Source of the DNA: Tetragonia tetragonoides
Taxonomy: Eukaryota; Streptophyta; Magnoliopsida; Caryophyllales; Aizoaceae
Direction: 5' to 3'
Assembly (NCBI GenBank): GCA_038025085.1
Contig: CM076152.1
Location: 25,380,001 to 25,444,000, forward strand
Length of the DNA stretch: 64,000 nucleotides
Shown: positions 36,714 to 47,330 of the stretch, piece by piece
Numbering within the stretch: position 1 is the first letter of the stretch
Layout: each line of letters opens with the position of its first letter
Notes under the pieces: generated by a model
Databases searched by the model: none
Seen by the model: the letters and a program-made list of their open reading frames with translations, nothing else
What the model was told of the DNA's origin: nothing
Position numbers and translations under genes: made by a program

Positions 36714-37487
36714 ATGTCTTCCTCATCTATTTTCATTTCCTCAGGCTTTAGTGATGAATCTTCTGTAGATACTAAGTCGATATCTCGGACGTATCGCCTT
36801 CGGTCGGGGAAGTGTGTTTTAAAGAATAGTCGACCCAACAAGGGACTTGATTAATGTGCTTCGAGGTCGACTCATGAAGAGCCCTTGGAAGTTCCTGATA
36901 AGTTTAGTGAAGCCAATTTAGTTGGGCTGGCAGTTTCTGATTTCGTTCGTCTCTCGGAGGATAATTCCTTGTCCGAGCGTTTTCGTACCCATATATGGAT
37001 GGTATTTCAGCAACTTCTATCCCAGGGGGTATTGGAATGTCTCGAAGTCGAGCCTCTGGATGTAAGACTTCCTGGCGAAGGGGTTAGCAGACCTGACTCT
37101 CCTCCCCCCTGTTCCTCCTAAAGTCGACCCTAGTCCCGATATTCCTTTCCCTGGAGTGGGGGATCCTGAAGGTAAAGACCCCCTTCGAGGCGAACATCAG
37201 CATGAGACAAAGGGTAGGCCAGATCGTCACGCTCGGCAAGCCCATAGGTAGGCTCTGGAGCGGGAAATCCAGCGTGCTGAGGAAGCTAGAGAATTAGTAT
37301 TGGAGGAGTAGACACGGGTAGCTTGGAGGCTCGATCAACTTATGAAGGATCTTCGTGCTGCGAAGCAAGTAGTCGAGGATAAGACCCTAGCCCTCGAAGT
37401 GGGAAGGAAAGTCCATCGCTCTCTGGTTCAGAGACAACAAGCCTTGGAGCAGGAAATCAAGTACAAGCGAGAAGCTTTAGATCTTTA
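36714..37487 (+). pseudogene. Antisense gene 2 of element B, coiled-coil protein of unknown function
   Basis: The start is MSSSSIFISSGFSDES. The middle segment (LAVSDFVRLSEDNSLSERFR) aligns with 47440-47560 of element A. After a frameshift near 37110 come two stops and a C-terminal coiled coil (LRAAKQVVEDKTLALE, then QQALEQEIKYKREAL), stop at 37485-37487. An early stop lies at about 36850. No known domain is recognised. The promoter present in the A copy is missing because the CACTA remnant abuts six bases before the ATG. Confidence 0.65.
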
Positions 37488-37678
37488 AGCCCTTGCTCTC
37501 TTTAATTGATGTAGTTGCTTCGTATCTATTATGTAGCTGCTCTGTAATAATTTGTACCTTCTTTTCTTGAATCTAAAAGTGAAGATAACTTTTCCCTCCG
37601 AGGGAAAGAAAAGGTACCCGAAGCATTTCTTTCTCTTCAGGTGGGAACGCAAACCTGGTTCACCCTGTATTTTTGTGC

Positions 37679-37736
37679 CACGTGTCTCTTGAGAAGGGGC
37701 GTCGCTTGGTCTCCCCAGGCTTTTTGCCTATAAATA
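37679..37736 (+). promoter_or_regulatory. Promoter of antisense gene 3 (cacgtgtc plus TATA box)
   Basis: cacgtgtc at 37679-37686 and cctataaata at 37727-37736 are followed by a ctttctctctct pyrimidine tract and the ATG at 37849. The same arrangement is at 48264-48321 in element A. Confidence 0.65.
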
Positions 37737-37848
37737 CTTGAGTGAACTTTTCACAATTTCACACAACTGTTCTCGCATCACTTTCTCTCTCTAAAAGCGC
37801 TCTCCTAGTCTTTAGTAACTTTTCTCAAGCTTTTATTGTGTCCTTGAG

Positions 37849-38373
37849 ATGGTGAGTTCCAAGAGGAAAGCCACAGCTTTTCATCGGGGAGAGTCTAGTA
37901 GGCAAGCTCGAAAGGTCGAGGATGTTGGGAAGAGTCGTTCCTCGACTTCTTTTGAGTCGTACACCCCAGCTTCTCCTCGATCTTCTCCCGGATCGAGCTT
38001 GGGCTCGGAGGCTCCGGATTTGATCACTGCTATCAGGAGGTCTCAAGTAGAGCATCGAAGGTTTGATGGCCGGGCTCTTCCTCCCGTCGAGGTTCCGGGT
38101 CCTCCTCCCGCTGCTAGGGGGCCTGAACCACCTGCTCGACTTGTTCCTCTGGTGGAACGTCTGTCTAATCGTCTTCAGGAGCTTCATCGCGAGATCGGTG
38201 GGGCTTGCGAGAGGGAGGCGGCTACCCAAGCTCAAATCCGCCACTGGGAGCAGATGGCCCTCCTGGACGCTAGGACTGAGCTAGCGGCTAGAATCACTAG
38301 AGGAGTTGAGGTGAGGGTTCTGAGGAACCAACTGAAGGGTCAGCCTCCTGCTTCTCCCCCTATATCCCTTTAG
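37849..38373 (+). CDS. Antisense gene 3 of element B, basic/proline-rich protein of unknown function
   Basis: This is an uninterrupted frame of 174 codons starting MVSSKRKATAFHRGE. The N-terminus is basic and Ser-rich, the middle Pro-rich (EVPGPPPAARGPEPP), and the C-terminal half is probably helical (VERLSNRLQELHREIGGACE) and ends ASPPISL. It has its own TATA box 113 bp upstream. A second, broken copy in element A (48433-48493 and 51435-51501) keeps both ends alignable. It is the only gene of the array without a stop in this copy. I do not recognise a family. Confidence 0.65.
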   Translation: MVSSKRKATAFHRGESSRQARKVEDVGKSRSSTSFESYTPASPRSSPGSSLGSEAPDLITAIRRSQVEHRRFDGRALPPVEVPGPPPAARGPEPPARLVPLVERLSNRLQELHREIGGACEREAATQAQIRHWEQMALLDARTELAARITRGVEVRVLRNQLKGQPPASPPISL

Positions 38374-39153
38374 GCTCTGTCTTAAGTAGACCTTGTAATT
38401 GGCAATCTCTTTCCTGACCTCTTTCTGGCAGGGGTAGGTCAGGAGGTTGTCTTGTACTTGGCGATCTCCTCCCCGACCTCTTTCTTCTAGAGTGGGGTCG
38501 AAGGGTCGAGTTTTACCTTTTTCATAGGTACACTTTTTGGCTTTGTCGAGCTTGCATGCCGACTAGGAATTTTGTAGATGAACTCTAAATGTGTAGTTTC
38601 ATCCTTCGATCTTGTGTAATCTTTTCCTTTAATCAGTCTAAAGATTATTGCTTCGATTATTGGTTTAGCTGTTTCGATTCTGTCGTTGTTTGCAAATTTT
38701 CCAATTTTGCCCAATTTTTTTCAATTCTTCAATCTTTGATAACCGTTCACTCGTCGTACCTCGAGTGTAAAATGTATCGAGGTAAGTATACCATGCCCTC
38801 ACACTCGAGGTGCAGCTGTTTGGGTCGACTTTTTGCTTTACTCTGGGAGTTTCATAGTCTGGTGTTTTGAAAAACGCCGGCTGCTCTTCCTTGTCATAAT
38901 TATTTCAAGTGGATGTGACGGTTGGGAGAGTCCATCCTTTGGGACATTACACGTGTCCTCTCTGAATTGAGGCCTCTTTTCTCCCAGACGTTGGTTGGAG
39001 GTAACGATTCGTCTTCTTTTGGAAAGGTTATAATACCCCCACGGTTGCTGGGAAATTTCGTCATTCTCTTCGTCATTTCTTGTTTTCACTTTCTCTCTGT
39101 AGATTTCTTGAGCTCCGTATAACTTTTCCAAGCAGCCTACTAGTCGCCGTGAC
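38374..39153 (+). promoter_or_regulatory. Intergenic region with promoter of antisense gene 4
   Basis: This stretch holds the 3' flank of gene 3 (gaccttgtaattg...) and then a likely promoter: cacgtgtc at 38950-38957, a TATA-like ttataata at 39028-39035, and the ctttctctctg tract at about 39090. The spacing resembles gene 3. The sequence gccgactagg at 38559-38568 is the equivalent of the point where Tat2 entered element A (51636). Frames at 38589-38870 look non-coding. Confidence 0.5.
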
Positions 39154-39630
39154 ATGTCTTCTCCAGCTTCCAAGAGTCGTAGGCTTGATGTTGGGGGTAG
39201 GTCTACCCCTCTCCTGTCTATAATGATGGGCGGGGTCCCAGTCACCCCCAAGGTCGAGGTCCCAGCTGGGCCTAGTGGGTCGACGATGATCAGTGTGCCT
39301 CTGGAGCATCGTTCTCACCTGGAGCATTGTGGGTCTGACTATTGTGTTTCTTTAGACGCTTTCAGGTTGGCCAGGAGGAGAGAGGGTTATCTTCCCCCTC
39401 TATCTGCTGACGCCCCTGCCGACCCTCACGCTCTCGAGGCTCGGGCCGCCCAAGCTCTGTATGACCGGAAGCATCATCGGTCGGGTTATTCCAAGGTTTG
39501 TGAGAAGCTGGCGGTAGCCGACCACAATTTGAAGAGGTTGGACGTCGAACTGAAGATGGCTAAGTCGAGGGTGATAGCCCTCAAACAGGAGATTGCTGCT
39601 GAGACTGCTCGAGACAAGGCTGTCGAGTAG
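39154..39630 (+). CDS. Antisense gene 4 of element B, coiled-coil protein of unknown function
   Basis: The start is MSSPASKSRRLDVGG. It has a basic Ser-rich N-terminus and a central LDAFRLARRREGYLPPL segment. A C-terminal helix (DHNLKRLDVELKMAKSR) ends at a stop, 39628-39630. The same frame reads on for about 70 codons (DAALNKTAFITASCQ...), so the stop may be a nonsense mutation. No copy exists in the visible part of element A. Its general build resembles gene 3 (MVSSKRK...). No domain is recognised. Confidence 0.55.
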   Translation: MSSPASKSRRLDVGGRSTPLLSIMMGGVPVTPKVEVPAGPSGSTMISVPLEHRSHLEHCGSDYCVSLDAFRLARRREGYLPPLSADAPADPHALEARAAQALYDRKHHRSGYSKVCEKLAVADHNLKRLDVELKMAKSRVIALKQEIAAETARDKAVE

Positions 39631-40690
39631 GATGCGGCCCTTAACAAGACGGCCTTTATTACTGCCAGCTGTCAACATTCTCTTTTCCAAGAGTATGGTC
39701 TCCGTTTGACCGGGAGTGGTCAACAACTTGAGGGCACTGTCAGTCTGGCCCAGGATCTGCCCCAGAGTCTGCCCCCCCACCCTTTTTTTGTTTTTTTTTT
39801 TGTTGGCCTATTGGGGTCTGTAACTTTTTGGCCTAATGAGGCTTGTAAATAGTGGTTCGACTATCCGATGAATGAAATCGATCTTTTACTAAGCTCTTTT
39901 TGTCTCTTATGACTATTTTGCTCAGCCAGAATTGTTTGGTTTTTTCTTTGCTAAGGTCTTGGCTTGGCCAATCGACCCTTTTATTTTGTAAGACATTTAG
40001 GTTATCTAAACCTAGTTAGCCCGATTGTTGTAGGTGTTAGGCCTGTTGCGAGGGGTCATAAGATCTTAAGTCTTAATCCCCGAGTAGTAGTATTTTGCGC
40101 ATGAGATGTAAAGCTCATGTAACGGCCTTAGGCTTTGTGGGCCTAATTTTCCCGCAATTAAGTTTTAGGCCGTTTGGACCTTGTAAGACCTTAATGATCG
40201 TAGGATCATTTTATTCCAATGAAAGGCGTTTTTGGGTCGTTGGACCTACTTAGCCCGATGTTTGGTGGTTAGGCGCGTAACAGTTTAGAATAGGGTTATC
40301 AAAACAGGAAGTCAAAACGCATATGCGTATGCCCCCAAGCTCGCGGATTAATTGATATCTTTTGTATCGATTAAATAGGTTATAAGGGGTGTAGATAGAA
40401 GATATTGTGGGGTTCCCACCCGATTGTCATTGATAGAGGTATTGTTAGAGTCCTCACCCGTTACAGAGGTCGATTTTTGCAGGGATCGCCTAACCCTTTA
40501 CAATTTGGACAATTTTGGTGGGATTGCCAGAAACCCTTTGATTTAGTAGACCATTTTTTGCAGGGATTTTGTGAACCCTTTATAAAAGATAGACAACTTT
40601 TTAAGGGATTTGTGAACCCTGGGGTCGATTTTTGCTGGGATTCGCCAACCCATTTTGTTTCATGTTTAAGGATGAACGAACAAACCCATG
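39631..40690. other. Spacer between antisense array and pol of element B, with degenerate tandem repeats
   Basis: No gene is seen beyond the possible extension of gene 4. At 40468-40660 five degenerate units of about 40 bp share 'gatttttgcagggat' and 'gaaccctt'. Like the array in Tat1, they lie on the 3' side of pol, a usual feature of Tat-type elements. Confidence 0.6.
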
Positions 40691-43600
40691 TCAGATGTGG
40701 AATTTCCTCAGGTTGTTGAGGTTCCACGCTCTAGGTAGTGGGATTCCACTCATGTTTTCTAGCCGGTACGTGCCTGGTCGAATAACACATGTGATCTTAT
40801 AGGGTCCTTCCCAGTTAGCAGTCATCTTCCCTTGTTCAGATTCTTTCCACGTACTTTCTGTCTTGCGGAGTACCAGGTCGCCTGCGACCATATGTTTCCC
40901 CTTCACCCTCCTATTGAATTGTCGTATCAGCTGATTTTTAGCTATTTCCATTCGTAGGAGGGTATCTCCTCTCGTCTCCGGCAGTAGATTTTTAGCTATT
41001 TGAACCTCAATTGCCGGTCATTTTCTTCGGGGTCGTAGGAAATTACTTGAGGGGACGGGGTTACCAGCTCTATGGGTAGGACAACTTCCGATCCGTAGAC
41101 CAACCTGAAAGGAGTTTTCCCCGTGGCATTTTTAGTGGTTGTTCTGATTGACCAAAGAACTTCATACAGTTTTTCCTCCCAGAGTCCTTTGGCTGCTTCG
41201 AGCTTGCGCTTCAGACCATTGAGGATGATCTTGTTGGCTGCCTCGGCCTGACCGTTCGATTGAGGTCTGGCCACAGCAGTGAACCGGGCCTTTATACCCA
41301 AATCTGACAAGTATGTTTTGAACCCTAGGTTATCAAACTGTGGACCGTTGTCGAATATAATCCCCCTAGGAACTCCAAAGTGGGTGATTACATTCTCCTA
41401 GATGAACTTCCTGATATCTTGTCCTTCGATACGCCGTAAGGCCTTAGCCTCAATCCACTTTGTGAAATAGTCGATCGCTACGACTAAGAACTTGAATTGC
41501 CTCGGGGCCTCAGGGAAGGGACCCAAAATTTCCATTCCCCAAAGGTGAAAAGGGAGTGGTTCCAATATAGGGGACAAGTTCATAGCCGGCTGTCACTGTA
41601 CTGTGGAGTGTATTTGGCAATTCTTGCAACGGGTCACTAGGTTCATAGCATCGGATCTTATGGTTATTAGTGCTTTTCTGGCTAAGGCTCTTCCCGCAAT
41701 ATGTGAGCCGGACATTCCACTATGTAGATCATCTAGGATATCTGCCGCCTCCGAGGGAGTGACACATCTGAGTAGTGGTTGGTTGAAAGCTTGCTTGTAC
41801 AATATTCCAGCGACTAGAACAAACCACTTTGCTCGCTTCTTTACTTTCACTTTTTCCTTTTCATCTTATGGGAAAGTCCCGTTTCTGAGATAGTCGGTTA
41901 TGGGATCCATCCATGTTTCCGACCTATCGAGCAAGTTTACTTCAGGAGGTTTTGTAATGCTTTTCTCCTGTAGGACTTCCCAAAAAATTGATCGTGGGAG
42001 TCCATTTATAGCAGAGCTGGCCAATTTGGCCAGCGCATCTGCCTGTTGATTGTCTGATCTTAGCACGTGCTTGATGGAGAATTCTTCGGATCTCGAAAAA
42101 ATTTTCTTTGCTTTCTGGAGGTATGCCTTCATGGAGTCTTCTCTGGCCTCATAGTCTCCTGTGATCTGTGATACGACCAACTGGGAATCCATGATTACGG
42201 CCACACTCCGTGCCCCTACCGTTCGAGCCATTTGAAGACCTGCAAGCAGGGCCTCATATTCTTCTTCGTTGTTAGATGCTACGAACTGGAATTGCAAGGG
42301 GTATTCGAACACACCTCCTTCGGGGTTTTTGAGTACCAGACCGGCCCCACTCCCGTTACGGCAGGCCGAACCATCGATTGCCAATTCCCACTTCGTTGAC
42401 CACAGCACTGGTTGTTCGTTGATAGATGACATCTCTACCGTGAAGTCGGCCAATGCCTGGCCTTTTATAGCCCTCCTAGGCTCATACCCTATGGACAATT
42501 CACCTAGCTCAGTTACCCAGGGCTTCAGTCTTCCAAAACGTTTTGGGCTCTGCAGAACCGCTTTCAAGGGTTGATCTGTGAGTACAGTAACCTCATGGGA
42601 TCAGAAGTAAGGTCGCAGCCGCCGCGCGCTTATGATCAGAGCCAAAGCGAATTTTTTGATATTAGGATATCATGTCTCCGCGTCCAGAATGACGTGGCTC
42701 ACGAAGTAGACTGGATGCTGGGTCTTATTTCGCTCACATACCAAGGCCGTTGAAACTACCCTTTCTGAGACTGCCAAGTAAATGAATATCTTCTCTCCCA
42801 CTTCTAGGCTAACCATCCGAGGTGCTCTAGCCAGATATGCTTTTAATTTCTCGAAGTCGGCCTGCGCCTCTGCCGACCATTCAAACTTTTCTTTATTTTT
42901 GATGGCCTTGAAGAACGAGGCACATCGATCCGCAGATCGTGAGATGAATCGGCTGAGTGCTGCTGCATAGCCGGTTGGCCGCTGCACATCTTTTAGACAT
43001 TTGGGTGGGTGCATGTCTATTACCGCATGTAGTTTCTCGGGATTGGCGTCGATTCCTCGCTGGCTTATCATCAAGCCTAGCAGTTTCCCCCCGGGACCCC
43101 GAACACACATTTCTTGGGGTTAAGCTTCATATTGTGTCGACGCAGGGTGTCGAAGGTTTCTTTTAGATCCGAAAAGTGACTGTCGCTTTTCTTGCTTTTG
43201 ACGACCATATCGTCTACTTAGGCTTCGGCGTTTCTTCCTAGCTGAGGGGAAAAACCCTTTTTACTAGGCGCTGATAGGTTGCCCCTGCATTTTTTAGACC
43301 GAAGGGCATCATATTATAGCAGAACACTCCATCATCAGTGATGAAGGCTGCTTTCTCTTGATTTTCTTCAGCTAGCCGCACCTGGTGGTACCCCGAAAAG
43401 GCATCCATGAAGCTGAGAAGTTCATGCCTTGACGTGGAGTCAATCAACTCGTCGATTCGAGGTAGGGGGAAATCATTCTTTGGGCATGCCTTGTTAAGGT
43501 TTGTAAAATCGACGCACATCGGCCAAGTTCCATTGTGTTTTTTTAAGCAACATTACATTGGCTAGCCACTCTGGGTAGAGACATTTTCTAATAAACCCGA

Positions 43601-46400
43601 CCTTCAGCATTTTTTGGACTTCAGCTGTTGCAGCTTCGCTTCTTTCCCTGCCCATTTTCCTCTTCTTTTGCTTCATAGGCTTAAAATGGGGCTGTACTCC
43701 GAGCCTATGGATGATCAGATCACCATCTATGCCTGGCATAGCGGAGGGGGAAAAGGCGAAGATGTCGGAATACTCTTGGAGTAGCCATGTTATGTCTTTT
43801 CTTTGAGGGTCGACTAGGTCTGCCCCGATGTGTGTAACTTTTTCTGGCTGTGACTCGATCAATCTGACCTCCGAGGTTTCCCCCGAAGGTTCATGTCGAT
43901 TTTCAGGCTCAAACCTGGTATCGATATGATCAGCCAGATACATCTCTATGAGCATGCATCCAACTATCTTCCTCTTGCCTTCCCTTAGGCCATTGCCCCG
44001 GTCAAATTTCATAATTAACCAGGACATGTGGATCACCGCGTTGATGGCCGCTAGGGTAGGTCTGCCGAGGATGGCGTTGTAGGCTAATTTTGTGTCGACC
44101 ACTAGAAATTCGATGATTTGCCTTCGACGTGCCCCCTTCTCTCCTATTCGAACAGGAAGAATTATGGTACCAATAGGGTAGACCTTGTGCCCTCCGAATC
44201 CAAAAACGGGTAGTGACACGGGAGTGATCTTGTCTTCATTGTACCCTAAACGTCGGAGGCACTTGTAGGTGATGATGTCAGCTGAGCTACCTGTATCAAT
44301 AAGGATTCGCTTGGTCAGTAGGCCAGCAATTTTAAGAGTTACAACCAGTGGGTCGTCGTGTGGATGATGAAGCGCCCGTCCATCGCGCTCGTCGAATGTC
44401 ACTGGTGGGATCTTGCCTAAGGGAGGAATTCCCACAGCTATTTGTTCAACACTGCGATAATGATCATGTCGTTGCTTTTTGGTCGGCCCTCCTCCGCCTA
44501 GACCTCCATAGATCATTTTCACGACGTTAGTCATATCATCCTCCTCCGATTCTTCATCTTCCACGACCGCTGTGACTTTGGTCTTTTTGTAGACATTTTT
44601 CTTATTGAGGAATTGCTTCAACTTTCCTTCCTCGGCTAATTTCTCAAGATTCTTCACCAACCGTTGGCAGTCTTGGGTCGTATGTCCCACATCGTCATGA
44701 TATGCGCACCGAAACTTAGGGTTTCTCTCAGAGAGATCCCTAACTACTGGAGGCGGGACATCGAGCAGTTTCCTATCCATCTTATTGAAGATGGTTTTTC
44801 TCCAGTCGCTCCTTTTGGGAGGTCCCCTAGACACCGCAAGTGCTTCGGCCGGCCGCTTGCCTTTGTCACTATTAGTACTTTTGCTCGACTTGACCTCGTG
44901 CTTTGGGTCCGTTTTCCCAGTCCCCGGGGTGTATCGTCTCGACTGTTCTTGTGAGTTGGCATATGCCACGGTGAATCGTCTAACCTCTGGCAGGGTTAGG
45001 AATCCTTTTTCTTCTTGCTTCGAACATACCTGGAACCTGAAGTGTGACCCCTTGGTTAACCCTGACACAAAGGCCTCGCTGGCAAGCCTTTCGTCCAGGT
45101 CGTCTGTTTCAAGGGTTTCAGCATTGAATCGAGTAAGATAATCCTTCAGGCTCTCTTTCTTGTCCTGTTTTAGTTTGTAGAAGTGTTCCTTGGTCTTTTT
45201 CTGCTGAATGTGCATTGCGAAGTGATTCTTGAAGCTTTTTTCCATCTGAGCCCAGGAGTAGATACTCTCAGGGGCCAGGGAGGCTTACCATTTGATGGCC
45301 AGCCCCTTCAGGGTCATCGAAAAATTTCCTCACAGCGCTGCATCGCTTAGAGTTTGGTTCATCATGGTTGCTCTGTAAGCGATGACGTGATCTTGCGGGT
45401 TCTGGGGGACCTCATATTTGTCCGCCATGGGTTTTAGTTTGGATGGCATTGGAGCCGCCATGATTTCATCGCTGAACGGGGTTAACTCCACAGCTCGTGT
45501 CTCACATCCCAAATTTGCTAAGGTATTAGATACCCCAACATTCCCGGCGGTGGTGGGGCTTGGGATATGGAGGGTCGATGGCTGCAGAATTGTGTTGATT
45601 TGAGGTGGACTGATCCCCGTGAGGAGTTCTTGGTCCCTCTTTTGTTCGTCCTCGTATCTTTGATTTAATTCTTTCAATTTCTGCTCTTCGATCTGGCGTT
45701 CAGCCTCTCGATGCTCAATGATATTGCAATGGTCCTCCTAAGTACGTCTCAACCCTTTCTGTTTCTCCTTCCCATAGAGTTGATACACCTCTTGGAGCTG
45801 TTGTTCTTCCGCTCGACGGGCTTCCTCCCTTTTGAGTATAATACCCCTAAGGTCGGTTCCGTATTTACTGACCTCTCTTTCTGCTCTCTTTTTCTCGAGG
45901 AACATCCTCAAATCGTCCGAGTTAGTCGGATGATTCGAGGGTTTCCCTTGAGATTTTTCTCGTTCTTTTGATCCGCCAGGGCTATGAGTGGACCAGCTGT
46001 CCCTCATAGACCTCGTTGTTAGAGATGGAGATGGTTCAAGCCGCGGAGGAGGGGGAGGACACCTGGTCTCTGATGGATCTTTGCTTGTTTTCCTCGAAGT
46101 TTCCCCCTTCTCCCAGTTTCTAGGAGGCCTCATTTCTTATGCTAGTGACTCAAGAGTTTCCTTCATCCTATTTTGTAATTCCCCCATAATTTGTTGTAAT
46201 TTCCCTCGAGTTACAGAGACTTCAGGATTTCCAAAGGTTTGGCTCCCATTCCCATCAGAGTGTAGGGAATTCTCGAGGTGTGGGACGGCTTCCATGTTAT
46301 CTGTGGCGTGTTTCTTGCGTGGATATGGGGGTGTGATTAGTTTTGTGGTTATCAGGTCTGGGATTTCGATTGAATCTGGGGTTTCTTGCCGCTCACTCAT
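40691..46400 (-). pseudogene. Gag-pol of element B, Tat lineage, degenerate
   Basis: Gag starts MSERQETPDSIEIPD at 46400 and stays in one frame down to about 43500 despite stops at 46137, 45738, 45330 and about 45290. The gag core contains QDHVIAYRATMMNQTLSD and YSWAQMEKSFKNHF, then a CCHC-like CAYHDDVGHTTQDC. Protease has LIDTGSSADI and AILGRPTL. Reverse transcriptase has a frameshift at an A-run near 43540, FMDAFSGYHQVRLAE, and a YVDD box whose Tyr codon is TAA (43218-43220). RNase H is followed by an archaeal-type RNase H (ELAIDGSACRNGSGAG). Integrase keeps Asp (FDNGPQF) and Glu (NGQAEAANK), but the first catalytic Asp is Glu in WGMEILG (codon 41530-41532). The end is NLNNLRKFHI. Confidence 0.9.
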
Positions 46401-46418
46401 ACAAAACAGAGCACCTTA

Positions 46419-46436
46419 CCCACAAACGGCGCCAAA
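46419..46436 (-). promoter_or_regulatory. Primer-binding site of element B
   Basis: On the minus strand TTTGGCGCCGTTTGTGGG directly follows the 5' LTR. TGGCGCCGTTG-type sites are common in plant Athila/Tat elements and are usually assigned to tRNA-Asp; this copy departs after TGGCGCCGTT. Confidence 0.7.
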
Positions 46437-47325
46437 TGTTTCGCCCAAACTGAAGGAGGGTCGAACACCGGGAAGATGTTAGGATCGAAATGTGTGAGCG
46501 GGGGAGCTGCTTGTCTGGTTCTTCGACTGCCACCTGCACAGGACAAGTAAAAGTGAACTAGCTCGGGGGGTCGACATGAGAAGACCCCTCCGATGCTTAA
46601 GTTAGTATGCGGAGATGTGTACGTGAGGTACTTTTGTATTAGCAGGTAGATTTGAGGTAATGAAGCAAGGATTTGATTAAGCGCCAGGCTATCACAGCTG
46701 AAAGACGGAATGTCAGAGCTCACTGTCAGACAACCTGATTGTTCTCTGAATGGAATGATCTTACCTTTGCCTTGATTTCCGTGCAGGTATTTATAGGGCA
46801 AAAGTCGGCTAGCTTCGTCGAATGAACAGTGGACACGTAGCCCTTTACGTACGCCCCTCTTTAAGTCGGCTCAGAGGGGTTGGGCACGTGAGTTTTGGTA
46901 CGATCCATTGGGATGATTCCACGTAGGGGTTCGTACACTTGATATCGTCACTTCTGTCCTTGGGGCTTAGAGAGCGTGGGCGCCAAGGCAGCTATTCGAA
47001 TCTTTGTAGGAATATTCGCACAGTATGTGTTGGCGTTAGGGTTGAGCATACAGAAAGCCTAAGGGTCGACTCGTGGTTGAGTCGACCCTCCTAGTCGAGT
47101 TAGAGCATAATTGTAGTCCTTGGGTCTGTATGAGGCTAGTAGTTGGTGTAGGTCTTCTCGGGTTTGTGGGCGATGCTGAACAGTGGGTAGGGGAGTACTC
47201 GATCAGGGGCTCCCCTTTGTGATGGAAGAGTATCCTCTTAATACTGTCGATGATTCAGACTCCGTGGGAGATCGGAATCCTTCTTTTGTGGCCAGGGCGA
47301 GGGTCGAAATATTTTGGTTATATCA
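46437..47325 (-). mobile_element. LTR C: 5' LTR of element B
   Basis: 889 bp with the same termini as LTR B. It differs from LTR B by scattered substitutions and small indels (for example gcgccaggc near 46681). A minus-strand TATA box lies at 46787-46799. It is followed on the plus strand by the target duplication catat. Confidence 0.9.
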
Positions 47326-47330
47326 CATAT
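47326..47330. repeat. Right target-site duplication of element B (catat)
   Basis: Exact copy of 26039-26043. Confidence 0.9.

Larger units (their letters stand above)
26044..47325 (-). mobile_element. Element B: minus-strand Tat-type Ty3/gypsy retrotransposon with antisense gene array
   Basis: It is bounded by two closely matching LTRs (26044-26935 and 46437-47325) and a perfect 5-bp target duplication. Total length is 21.3 kb, including about 6 kb of nested CACTA and LINE sequence. In minus-strand order: 5' LTR, primer site, gag, protease, reverse transcriptase, RNase H, archaeal-type RNase H, integrase, spacer with tandem repeats, then four genes on the opposite strand, and 3' LTR. It inserted into gene 2 of the related element A. 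Confidence 0.9.
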
